Below are positions 47,853 to 59,977 of a stretch of DNA of 64,000 nucleotides, piece after piece. Both the position numbers and the translations under genes were made by a program. Origin of the DNA: Przewalskia tangutica. Lineage: Eukaryota; Streptophyta; Magnoliopsida; Solanales; Solanaceae. Within the stretch, counting starts at the first letter, position 1. Each line of letters opens with the position of its first letter. The DNA is taken from assembly GCA_029844215.1 (NCBI GenBank), contig CM056721.1, positions 57,081,815-57,145,814 of the forward strand, in the 5' to 3' direction. Under the pieces are notes generated by a model. That model was given only the letters and a program-made list of their open reading frames with translations, did no database searches and was not told the origin of the DNA.

Positions 47853-48925
47853 TGTCACGACTCAACCTGCCCGTGGATCGTGTCTTACCCGCACCCAAGT
47901 AGACATACATCGAGTAATCAAATAATATAAAACACAATATGAAACAATGTAAAAGAGACACGCTTATCTCGAGGAAAAGTTGTCTTTCGACATAAATATA
48001 TATAAAAACTCAACACGAACAGTTACATCCTTTACAAACTTTGCCTACAACAAGATTACTGCACTTCTAAGAATGTTATAAACAAGGACGGACAGGGCCC
48101 CGCCATACCCCTGAATGTAAGTACCTACAACAACAGGAGACTATACCAAAGGTAAGCCTCCAGAGAAACGGAGCTTCCCAAAACGCTGAACTGTGATCCT
48201 AAGAGCGAGGATCGACGATCGCGTACTTCTACCGCGGATTGAACGCAGCCCCGGGCGAGGTCGATAACAGTACCAAGTATGTGAATCAAAATATCAGAAA
48301 TGAAATCATAGTAGTCTATATAAAGCGGGAGACATATATGATAACCAAACTACGCTCACAATAAATAAGCAAATATGTCAAGTCGTGACTCACGCCCTCA
48401 AAGTCATCACTCAAATATAAATATGGGTCTCACGCCCACAACATCAATCATGCCCGTGAAATTCCTTCCTCACTGCCGACAGTCCATGATATAAAAGCAC
48501 CAAGGAATACACATGAACACCAGGTCTCACCTGTGTCATAATAAAACCGTACGGGGTAAGTACGAAGGCATAGCCGACTACTAAAATCCACGCACTAACA
48601 AAGTCATAAATCAGATCACGAGGTCCGTCTAGACCGCCACATGATCGGCCGCCACTCGCCCGCAGATCAAATGCGCTTAATCTCGAACTTCCCGCAGCTC
48701 TGATAGGCCACACATAGGCCAAGATGAGGTATTCCTCAGACGGTAGCTACTCCGCATCGCCCCGACTCGCACCGCATGGCCACATAGAACGCATGGCTAT
48801 ATAGACCGCACACTAACTCGAACTCTCAGAGCTCGCATAGGTCCCCGACCCGCATGAGGTATTCTCAATCATAGTCCTGCATCGCCGAGGTATACCGCGA
48901 CGGAGGCGCTTAACCTCAGATTACG
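47853..48925 (-). repeat. 5' LTR of W, first part
   Basis: Starts TGTCACGACTCAACC and matches 34400-34917 plus 42186-42775. Broken at 48925, where Z enters. Confidence 0.9.
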
Positions 48926-51900
48926 TGTCACGACCCGCTCCGGTGCGGATCGTGCCTTACCCGGGCACACAAGTAGTCATACATCAGAGTACTCAGTCGA
49001 AAATAAAAACAAGACATGAAACAATCAGAAATAAAACACATTTTATCTCGAGAGAAAGTCGCTTTCGGCATATATATAAATACAAAGTTTGAATAGTTTA
49101 ATCCTTTTTACAAACCCCGCCTACAACAAGATTACTGCACTTAAGAATGTAACGACAACTATGGCGGGACAGGGCCCCGCCATACCCCTGAATGTACAAG
49201 AACCTACAGACTCAGGGTAAATTACCAAAAGATAAGCTTCCGGAGAAACGGAGCTTCACAAAACGCTGATTTGTGATCCTAGAAGTGAGGATCGACAACC
49301 GATGTACCTCTACCTGCGGCATGAACGCAGCCTCGGGCGAGGTCAAGACAACAGTACCAAGTATGTGAAATCAAAAATATCAGAACGAAATCATAACAGT
49401 CTAAACAAAACAGGAGACATGTATGATAACAAAACTACAATTCATAATATAAAAGCATTCATGTCAAGTCAGGGACTCACGCCCTCAAAGTCATCACTCA
49501 AATATAACCCGCACAACGGCCGCATGCCCCGGCATCTTACCTCGGTATAAGCATGGCCATGGAACCATCCTAATGGAAGCATACCCGCGGGCCACCCATC
49601 GTGTCAGTATGTCCAAAGGAAATAACAAGGTAACAATCAGAATGGAAGCATACCCGTGGGCCACCCATCGTGTCAGTATGTCCAAGCCAATAACAAGATA
49701 ACACACCTAATGGAAGCATACCCGGGCCACCCATCATGTCGTGATGTCCAAAAGGAAGTAACAAGATAACAATAAAAAATGGAAGCATACTCGTGGGCCA
49801 CCCATCGTGTCAGTATGTCCAAAACAAATAACAAGATAACACTCCTAATGGAAGCATACCCGTGGGCCACCCATCGTGTCAGTATGTCCATCAATCAATC
49901 AGATAGCCGACCCTCCAACGAGAGATGCGGTAGCACAGAAATACAACACTTGCACAACAAAGGCTATCACCACAAGCATAGGCAATTTTAATCATACCCA
50001 CAAACATTTATTTTATTTCAACAAATCCGGGTTTTAACCCCAAAGTACTACATACATTAATCCTTTCAAAAAGACCTCTTTTTACGTAGAAACAACTCGA
50101 TACTATTATCCGTAGTATCAACTACGATCATGTTTTAAAATCAAATACTTTACACTATTTTAAACCAAGTGGCTTACACTTTTTAGAACAACGTCAAGTA
50201 ACAACATTCTTTTCCGAAAGTTCAAGTTTGCCTAATTTCTGATACTCAAGTCTTTTAGGTTCGAAAGATTTCATAGTTCATAGTCTTAATCAAATAACAT
50301 ACTCTCTTTTAAAACAATTAAGCCTTATGTGTGAGTAGGTTATTCTTATTCATAATCAATCTTATTAAAGCAAATGCATGATCTAGAAATGTAATATCAT
50401 TTTGTCTCATCTTAGCTTCTATGCAGATGAGGTTTCTACCGGTTTTAATAATACTTAATTATTCAATACATTTCCTTTATTAGCGCCGCAGTTGGTTTGT
50501 TCGATACTTATTCTCGATTTCAAATCAAGAAACATTATTCCTTTTAAAAACCAAGTACTCATTACTCACGAATGAGGTTTCACACTTTATAACAAAATTC
50601 ATATTAATTCAATTAAGTCAAGTCTCTTATCTTTTAAGATCAAGTCTCTTAAGTCGTTATACCTAACTTCCCATAAAGCTAGTATAACTCTTAAGCTTTT
50701 AAAACCAAGTATTTCTCTTCTTTCAAAAAGGTTTCTTAATTCTTTTGAAATACTTCAAGATTCTTATTATTCAGGCTTAAGTCAAAAGACATTGCCGTAA
50801 AACTACGTTCAGTTAACACACGTACGTCTACCGTACTATATATATATATATACTTTTAAAATATCATGCTCAAGAGTATAGGAAGAATCACATACCTCGC
50901 GACGATTATCGACTATAAGCAAATAGCTCCATAAGATCAGAATCCGCTAGCCCTTTCCACCCTTCGAGTAATACACTACTTGCGACTTCAACCTATAACG
51001 GCCATATAAGTCTATCAATGTCTAGACTACTCAGAGAATAATTCTACGTAAAATTTGGGCAGCACTTCCCTACCCGCCCAACTACACAAGTCTCATCAGA
51101 ATACAAATTCTAAGTAAGTACACTACTTCTTCTTTAATATTCTTCTGATGTGATTTCAGTTTAATTTTTTTCTGTAATATCCTTCTATTACAGTTCAACT
51201 CTCTTCAGTAATATCCTTCTATGAACCTTATATTCAATTCTATACTACTACAGTATGTAATTCCAATTACAATAGAAGGACAAGAGTATTTACCTCGATA
51301 AGCCCAAAATTATCCAAGTTTATATGTCGATCCTGAGCGACGTTTAGCTCCTACTCTGGGCACTCCAACCCGCTCCAAACAACCCTTAGAAGTTCTACGC
51401 AACTTCTAGTTAACACTCCAATCGGCTATGAAGATTTCCTTAGGGTTTCGTTTTGTGACTGAAGGGAAGTATAATAGTATTTCTGGGCTTTTAGTATAGG
51501 TGTAACCTTGGAATACTACAAGGTATTTGGGCCAAGGTATTTTGGATTTATACAACAATACTTGGAGAAGTATTTTTCTACCAAGGGAGGGGTATTTCAC
51601 GAAAACAACAAGGCAAGTGGAGGGTGTACTTCCGAGGCCTCTCAAAGGGGAGGTGTGGCGGACGAAAACACTGTAAGGGAGGGACGGGTTTTTGCCTTGG
51701 AATTTATCAAGAGAGGATGAAGAATAAGTCTTCAACTAAGGGGGTATTTATAGGACAACCAAGGGCCAAGATCAAGACAAGTGGTAGGCAAGTGTAAGGT
51801 CAAGATTTGGGCAAGTGTACCTTATCCATCTACCACCAAAATATCCTACCAACTCAATGACTAAAATTGAGCAAGAAAACGCCCCAATTGCTCCACTTTG

Positions 51901-52127
51901 AGGGTGACACATGTCACCCTCCCGTTGGTCCAAAATATTTCATCTCTCGAAAAATCCGAAAAAATAATAAAAGACATAGCCTTATTTTCCCTTCGCAAGT
52001 TCTCGAAAACGCTTCATTTAAAAACGATTCTTTTGCTAGTTGTGCACAAAATTTCGTCCCTTAGTCTTCTTTAATGCTTAAACTTTTGACGCACGCCTCA
52101 CGCATATACCTGAAATACGGTATAACA
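48926..52127 (-). repeat. 3' LTR of Z
   Basis: TGTCACGACCCGCTC to GGTATAACA. Palindrome 51900-51921, minus-strand TATA 51746-51752, TA-dinucleotide run near 50840. Confidence 0.9.
49570..49895 (-). repeat. LTR minisatellite, 5 units of about 69 bp (Z 3' LTR)
   Basis: Units contain TGGAAGCATACCCGTGGGCC and CATCGTGTCAGTATGTCCAA. Starts near 49572, 49642, 49709, 49779 and 49847. The third unit is altered at CAG and CGTGGG. Confidence 0.92.
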
Positions 52128-53089
52128 TTCTCCCCTCCTTAGAAACATTCGTCCCGAATGTTCCTTCTAAGTCTCAAAACATACATGCGCCCGTATAGTC
52201 TTCACTACTATACTTACGAAAACAATCATGCCGTACCTGGTCATAACATAACACACGCGCAATTACTCAACTTCAAGTCCACGAGGAATCACCTCCATCA
52301 CTACAAAAGTTCCCACCCAAGGTCCAAAAGATACTCCCGCCGCACCTTTTCTTTACAAACGAAATGATCTCTTTTGTTCTGCTAACACACGTTCACCTCT
52401 TTCCTCACTCATCGTACTCTTCTCGAACACTTGAACTCTTCTAGTATACGTACCATACTTCAGTTTCCAAAATCTCTGGAGTCACTACCTCCAAACTTGG
52501 TCGTCTTACTAGCCTCAATCTCTTTTAAGGCCGTTCCCGGCCTTCACGATCCGATTCTGGTCGAACACATCCACGAACTCATACGATGGTTACCTAAACT
52601 TGGGCCTAGCACCCTCGTGAACCTACCAACTGGCGGAACCACCTCGAACTGACCCCACCACAAAACAGGTTGCGGGTTGACCCGCGAATGGTCCTTAACC
52701 CGACCCGCTATCGCGCCAAACACTTGTTCCCCCGATCCGGAACAATCTCACAAATAAAGTCACGAAAACCTAGTGGTCTTCTTAGCTCGACTACCCTCTC
52801 ATTTTATACCACTCAGGGACTTATCACACAAATATATCCCACGTACTATGCACTCTGATAAAGGTCAACAAAAACATAAATCTTTTACTCAAGACTACTT
52901 ACATCTAAGGTCTCAATCGTGAAATATTCTAAGGTTCACACCTTCCCTGCCCCCCATACTTATCCTTCCAACTAACCATGTTTTCTAACTCACAAATAAT
53001 ACAACGTTATCCGTACATAGCACACAATAAGATCATCATATCAAGCATACAAAACTCTAGAGGGTTAAGGATATACCTGTATCTACCGC
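52128..53089 (-). mobile_element. PPT, hairpin and noncoding spacer of Z
   Basis: PPT complement at 52128; hairpin 52144-52162. The rest is homologous to the spacers at 2122-3058 and 6390-7369 (e.g. the GCGGGTTGACCCGC hairpin near 52676). No integrase remnant, unlike U and W. Confidence 0.72.
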
Positions 53090-54290
53090 TTCACTCTAAT
53101 CATAGCCCATCGCAGGCATAGTCAGGGGCGTGATGAACCAGCCATAGATCCCGTAGTCTGTGCCGCCCCACTGCTACCTCCGGCCGACAGCTGCAAAATG
53201 GCCCTCGCTGGCCGCATGTAAAACAAACTCCGAACTAGCACGACACTCCCAAAATGGAGTCTACCACATCGGCCACAACGAGGTAGGGTGGCTTCACCGC
53301 TAACACCCCGCTTCTCCCGGAAAATCTGAACCATCGAGCCCCGACTGCCCCGAATACTGGATGTCCGTAAGATTGTGGAGGACCACTATGTCGCGGAGGC
53401 GCATAACTAGTCTCGCCGAGGCGGTCCGCCTCAAAGTCGCCAAAAGACCTCGTTGTTCGCCTCTTCGCGATCTTAGTCATTCCGCCGACCTCTCCGCCTC
53501 ACACCCAAGTGCATAAGCTCGCATGCGGGCAATGTCCATGCCCTACCAAGAGCTACACCAACAAGCCTCGCCAAGTAGTCATCAAGACCGTGACGTAGCG
53601 GTGCACCCGCCCTCCATGCCGGCTACAAAGCGGGACGCATCGAGCTAATGAGTCAAACTCCACATTGTACTCCCGAACCGCACGCCCGCCTCAACGCCAA
53701 AAATATGTCGCCCGAGCCCTTCTCATCCGCGGAGGCAAGAAATGCCTCGCGAACTCGCTCCATACTACCGAAGTGCAGATCTCCCGATAGCTCCCACGAT
53801 CAAACCACGATCGCAGATCACGCAAACCGATGCGAACCTAAGACCACCGACTCGGTCTCCAAGCCTTGATCACTCATGATCCGTCAGAATCGCCGAATGA
53901 ACTCGCGGATCATCCTCGCCTCGACCGTAGAACTCAAGGCTACAACTCGTAAAGTCCCGTAGCCTCAAACTATCCGATGTTGGGTGAACCACGGGTACCA
54001 TCGAATCGAATCGCCGTGATCCAAACTATCCTCATGTCTTGCCACTATCCCGCCAATAATCGGGCCATCTCTTTGTAACCCATCTCCTCCGCTTCGTGCT
54101 GTGGACCTGAGGCTCGTATCAGGTCTTAGCAGCCACCGCCGCGCCCTAAACTCGCTGGCCGGGCGGCGCCGCAAAACTCGCCGTCTCAAGCACTATCTCG
54201 TAATGATCGCATGCGCCTCGCATTCTCTCAGATCCTACTAGCAGCCTCCTCGCCGCTTGCCCATCTGGGCCCGGTTGCTGCGCGAGGCAT
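53090..54290 (-). pseudogene. gag: Degenerate gag of Z
   Basis: ATG at 54290 after CGCGAGGCAT on the plus strand. The N-terminus is recoverable only in pieces. The knuckle area (53334-53122) has TLPRCGRCGRLHFGSV, but the CX2CX4HX4C box is frame-shifted. TTGSMAGSSRP at the C-terminus matches the right-arm gag (TTGSVAGSSPS). Loss of frame is concentrated at CTG/CAG and CGG-like positions. Confidence 0.7.
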
Positions 54291-54495
54291 AATCGTAAAA
54301 ACGAGATACGCGGAGGGTCCAACTTATAACACAGCCTTCTAAGGCACGATCTCGTAATGAGAAGAATGGAAACCAATCCTAAATGTCCTGCAGCCTCCTG
54401 ATTATAGATGTGGTGCACAACACACCGATAATCAAGACTCTACTAGACACGGTCTGTAGATACTTTCCGAGGATTAACTGCTCTGATACCACTTT
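54291..54495 (-). other. Leader, GTGCAC stem-loop and intact PBS of Z
   Basis: Stem-loop 54396-54435 with GTGCAC at 54412-54417. The PBS is the exact TGGTATCAGAGC on the minus strand, four bases from the LTR. Confidence 0.88.
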
Positions 54496-57400
54496 TGTCA
54501 CGACCCATTCCGGTGCCCGTGACTGGTGCCTTACCCGGGCACCCAAGTAGTCATACATCGTAGTAATCAATGAACATAAAAACAAGACATGAAACAATCG
54601 TAAAATAAAACACATTTTATCTAAGAGAAAGTCGCTTTCTAAGATATATATAAATACAAAGTTTGAATAGTTTAATCCTTTTACAAACCCCGCCACAACA
54701 AGATTTCATGCACTTCTAAGAATGTAACGACAACTATGGCGGGACAGGGCCCCGCCATACCCCTGAAGGTACAAGAACCTACAGACTCAGGGTAACATAC
54801 CAAAAGATAAGCCTCCGGAGAAACGGAGCTTCCCAAAACGCTGATTTATGATCCTAGAAGCGGGGATCGACAACCGATGTACTTCTACTCACGGCATGAA
54901 CGCAGCCCAAGGAGGTCGATAACAGTACCAAGTATGTGAAATCAAAATATCAGAACGAAATCATAACAGTTAAACAAAATAGAGACATGTATGATAACAA
55001 AACTACGATTCATAATATAAAAGCGATATGTCAAGTCGTGACTCACGCCCTCAAAGTCATCACTCAAATATAACCCGCACAACAGCCGCATACCCCGGCA
55101 TCTTACCTCGGTATAAGCATGGCCATGGAACCATCCTAATGGAAGCATACCCGTGGGCCACCCATCGTGTCAGTATGTCCAAAGTAAATAACAAGGTAAC
55201 AATCAGAATGGAAGTATACCCGTGGGCCACCCATCGTGTCAGTATGTCCAAGCCAATAACAAGATAACACTCCTAATGGAAGCATACCCGTGGGCCACCC
55301 ATCGTGTCAGTATGTCCAAAAGGAAGTAACAAGATAACAATAAAAAATGGAAGCATACTCGTGGGCCACTCATCGTGTCAGTATGTCCAAAATAAATAAC
55401 AAGATAACACTCCTAATGGAAGCATACCCGTGGGTCACCCATCGTGTCAGTATGTCCAAAATGATCGATTAGTGGAAGCATACCCGTGGGCCACCCATCG
55501 TGTCAATATGTCCATCAATCAATCAGATAGCCGGCCCTCTAACGAGAGACGCGGTAGCACAGAAATACAATACTTGCACAACAAAGGCTATCAACACAAG
55601 CATAGGCAAGTTTAATCATACCCACAAACATTTATTTTATTTCAACAAATCCGGGTTTTAATCCCAAAGTACTACATACATTAATCCTTTCAAAAAGACC
55701 TCTTTTTACGTAGAAACAACTCGATACTATTATCCGTAGTATCAACTACGTTCATGTTTTAAAATCAAGTACTTTACACTATTTTAAACCAAGTGGCTTA
55801 CACTTTTTAGAACGTCAAGTAACAACATTATTTTCCGAAAGTTCAAGTTTGCCTAATTTCAGATACTCAAGTCTTTTAGTTTCGAAAGATTTCATAGTTC
55901 ATAGTCTTAATCAAATAACATACTCTCTTTTAAAACAATTAAGCCTTACGTGTGAGTAGGTTATTCTTATTCATAATCAATCTTATTAAAGCTGCCATGA
56001 TCTAGGAAATGTAATATCATTTTGTCTCATCTTAGCTTCTATGCAGATGGAGGTTTCTACTGGTTTTAATAATACTTAATTATTCAATACATTTCCCTTT
56101 ATTAGCGCTGCAGTGGTTTGTTCGAAACTTATTCTGATTTCCGAAATCAGTAAAACATTATTCCTTTTAAAAACCAAGTACTCATTACTCACGAATGAGG
56201 TTTCACACTTTTTACAAAATTCATATTAATTCGATTAAGTCAAGTCTCTTATCTTTTAAGATCAAGTCTCTTAAGTCGTTATACCTAACTTTCCATAAAG
56301 CTAGTATAACTCTTAAGCTTTTAAAACCAAGTATTTCTCTTCTTTCAAAAAGGTTTCTTAATTCTTTTGAAATACTTCAAGATTCTTATTATTCAGGCTT
56401 AAGTCAAAAGACATTGCCGTAAAACTACGCTCGCTTAACACACGACGCTCACCGTACTATATATATATATACTTTTAAAATATCATGCTCAAGAGTATAG
56501 GAAGAATCACATACCTGCGACGATTATCGACTATAAGCAAATAGCTCCAAAGCATCAGAATCCGGCCAAATTTCTTTCCACCCTTCGAGTAGAATACGCT
56601 ACTTGCAGTACTTCAACCTATAACGGTCATATAAGTCTATCAATGTCTAGACTACTCTGTAGAATAATTCTACGGAAAATATGGGCAGCACTTCCCTACC
56701 CGTCCAACTACACAAGTCTACTGTAAATACAGTCCTAAGTAAGTACAGTTCAGTCTTCTTCTTTAATATTCTTCTGATGTGATTTTAGTTCAATTCTTTT
56801 CTGTAATATCCTTCTATTACAGTTCAACTCTCTTCAGTAATATCCTTCTATGAACCTTATATTCAATTCTATACTACTACAGTATGTAATTCCAATTACA
56901 ATTGAAGGACAAGAGTATTTACCTCGATAAGCCCAAAATTATCCAAGTCTATATGTCGATCCTGAGCGACGTTTAGCTCCTACTATGGGCGCTCCAACCC
57001 TCTCCAAACAACCCTTAGAAGTTCTACGCAACTTCTACTTAACACTCCAACCGGCTATGAAGATTTCCTTAGGGTTTCATTTTGTGACTGAAGGGAAGTA
57101 TAATAGTATTTCTGGGCTTTTAGTATAGGTGTAACCTTGGAATACTACAAGGTATTTGGGCCAAGGTATTTTGGATTTATACAACAATACTTGGAGAAGT
57201 ATTTTTCTACCAAGGGAGGGGTATTTCACGAAAACAACAAGGCAAGGGGAGGGTGTACTGCCGAGGGCCTCTCAAAGGGGAGGTGTGGCGGACGAAACAC
57301 TGTAAGGGAGGAAGGGTTTTGCCTTGGAATTTATCAAGAGAGGATGAAGAATAAGTCTTCAACTAAGGGGGTATTTATAGGACAACCAAGGGCCAAGATC

Positions 57401-57765
57401 AAGACAAGTGGTAGGCAAGTGTAAGGTCAAGATTTGGGCAAGTGTACCTTATCCATCTACCACCAAAATATCCTACCAACTCCTTGACTAAAATTGAGCA
57501 AGAAAAACGCCCCAATTCGTCCACTTTGAGGGTGACACATGTCACCCTCCCGTTGGTCCAAAATATTTCATCTCTCGGAAAAATCCACAAAAAATAATAA
57601 AAGACATAGCCGGAATTTTCCCTTCGCAAGTTCTGGAAAACGTTTCGTCGGAAAACGATTCTTTTTGCTAGTTGTTCACAAAATTTCGTCCCTTAGTCTT
57701 CTTTAATGCTTAAACTTTTGTACGTACGCCCTCACGTATATACTCTGGAAATACGGGGTATAACA
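54496..57765 (-). repeat. 5' LTR of Z
   Basis: Starts TGTCACGACCCATTCC, ends CGGGGTATAACA. Palindrome 57528-57549, minus-strand TATA 57373-57379. Confidence 0.9.
55137..55515 (-). repeat. LTR minisatellite, 6 units (Z 5' LTR)
   Basis: Starts near 55139, 55208, 55276, 55346, 55416 and 55472. One more unit than the 3' LTR; the extra junction (AAATGATCGATTAG) is unique. Confidence 0.92.
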
Positions 57766-59977
57766 TCATGTCAAGAGGTGAGTGGTACAATACTATCATA
57801 ACAGCTTATCGTTAAACAACATAAGCACAATCAAGGGAAACCCCTTTACACAAACATCACAAGATACTAACACACGTAGCATCCTAAACATGTTTACTTA
57901 TCAAATCAACAAGAAAGTATTTACAAGGCTATCACAAACCAACACAATCAAGTTATTCACACAAGGTACTTTCTACTTTATGTTAACAAGTTCGGGTTTT
58001 TATCCCCAAAGTACTTCATACATTAACTCTTTAAAAGATCCGTTTCTTTCACAAAAGTCACACAATACCCATAGTATAAAAATAGAGTGACTATTTTTTT
58101 AAGTAAACCAAAACACTTCCCTTTGTAAAATCAAGTAACAACATTATTTTCCAAACGTTCAAGTTTGCCTAATTTCAAATGCTCAAGTTTCTCATTTTCG
58201 AAAGGTTTCGTAGTTCATAGTTTTAATCACTTAATAATATAATTCTCCTTTAAAACAATTTGAGAAACATATGCCTTATGTGTGATTAGATTATTCTTGT
58301 TTATAACAATCTTATTAAAGCAGCCATGATCTAGGAAATGTAATATCATTTTGTCTCATCTTAGCTTCTATGCAGATGGAGGTTTCTACTAGTTTTAATA
58401 ATACTTAATTAGTCAATATATTTCCCTTTATTAGTGCTGCAGTGGTTTGTTCGATACTTATTCTCATTTCCGAAATCAATACAAGGCGTTTATAAACAAT
58501 TAAGTAAACCGTTCCTTTTATCTCTCTTAAGTCGTTATACCTAACTTCCCATAAAGCTAGTATAACTCTTAAGCTTTTAAAACCAAGTATTACTCTTCTT
58601 TCAAAAACGGTTCTTAATTCTTTTGAAATACTTCAAGATTCTTATTATTTAGACTCAAGTCAAAAGACATCGCAGTAAAACCACGTTCAGTTAACACACG
58701 TACGTCTACCTTACTATATATATTCTTTTAAAATATCATGCTCAAGAGGATAGGAAGAATCACATACCTCGCGACGATTATCGACAATTAGCAAAACGAT
58801 CCACGGCTATAACCCGGCTAGCCTTGTCCACCATTCAAGTAGAACATGCTACTCGTAGAACTTTCAACCTATAAAGGCCATATACGTCTATCAACGTCTA
58901 GACTACTCTGTAGAATATTCTAAGCAGAGGGTTCTCTATTCTACGGAAAATCGGGCAGCACTTCCCTACCCGTTAAACTACACAAGTCTACTGTAAATAC
59001 AGTCCTATGTAAGTACAGTTCAATCTTCTTCTTTAATATTCTTCTATGTATCTTATAATCATTTCTATATAACTACAGTATGTAATTCCCAATTACAATA
59101 TAAGGACAAAAGTATTTACCTTGATAAGCCTAAAATTATCCAAGTTTAAATGTCGATCCTGAGCAACGTTTAGCTCCTACTCTGGGCGCTCCAACCCGCT
59201 CCAAACAACCCTTAGAAGTTCTACGCAACTTCTTCTTAATACTTCAACCAACTGTGAAGATTTTCCTTAGGGTTTCGTTTTGTGACTGAAGGGAAGTATA
59301 GTAGTATTTCTGGGATTTTAGTATAGGAGTAACCTTGGAATACTACAAGGTATTTGGGCCAAGGTATTTTGGAATAGTAACAATACTTGGAGAATACTTT
59401 TCACCGGGGTATTTTACGAGAACAACTCAAGAGAGTGGGGATGTTTCCAAGGCTCACAAAGGGGGAGGGGTGCTCTTGGACGAGAGCACTACAAAGAGGG
59501 GGAAGGATTTTCAAGACTTAGAAATTATTTGTGGATGAAGAAGTCTTCAACTAAAGGGGGGTATTTATAGGACTTTCAATGGCCAAGATTAAGACAAGTG
59601 GTGGGCAAGTGGAGGGTCAAGATTTGGACAAGTGTGTGTGGGTCCCACTTAATCATCTACCACACAAAATATCACAAAATATCCTACCAACTCCTTGACC
59701 AAAAAAAACGCCAAGAATGTTGCCCACAAAATCGTCCACTTGAGGGTGACAAGTGTCGCCCTCTCGTTGGTCGAAAATATTTCATCTCTCGGAAAAATCC
59801 GCAAAAATAATAAATGTTGCAACCGTAATTTTCCCTTCGCAAAGTCCGGAAAACGTTTCGTCGGAAAACAATTGATTATCGGGGGTTGTGCACAAATTTC
59901 ATCCCTTGCCTAACTTAAGGCTTAAACTTTTGTACGTACGTCCTCACGTACATACTCTGGAAATACGGGGTATAACA
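57766..59977 (-). repeat. 5' LTR of W, second part
   Basis: Nearly identical to 42772-45029 of the 3' LTR. Ends CGGGGTATAACA at 59977, followed by the ATATC duplication. Confidence 0.92.

Larger units (their letters stand above)
48926..57765 (-). mobile_element. Element Z: gag-only non-autonomous element
   Basis: LTRs 48926-52127 (3202 bp) and 54496-57765 (3270 bp); interior 2.37 kb with PPT, spacer, gag remnant, leader and PBS, no pol remnant. W's LTR resumes at 57766 exactly where the W 3' LTR predicts (TCATGTCAAGAGG). Flanking pentamers are TTACG and TCATG, so the duplication is imperfect. The LTR belongs to the W/U/X type but has its own minisatellite. Confidence 0.9.
34400..59977 (-). 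mobile_element. Element W: non-autonomous gag + integrase-remnant element, split by Y and Z
   Basis: Its own sequence is 34400-34917, 42186-48925 and 57766-59977. Perfect 5-bp target duplication ATATC (34395-34399 and 59978-59982) in X's 3' LTR. LTR lengths after removing Y and Z are about 3.36 and 3.29 kb; internal 2.82 kb. The 3' LTR terminus reads TATCACG rather than TGTCACG. The two LTRs are very similar, so W is younger than X and older than Y and Z. Confidence 0.93.

Noticed and set aside
42791..58090. Identical 102-residue frames at 42791 and 57782
   Set aside because: Again an LTR pair (W); the frame lies in AT-rich LTR sequence with no motif.
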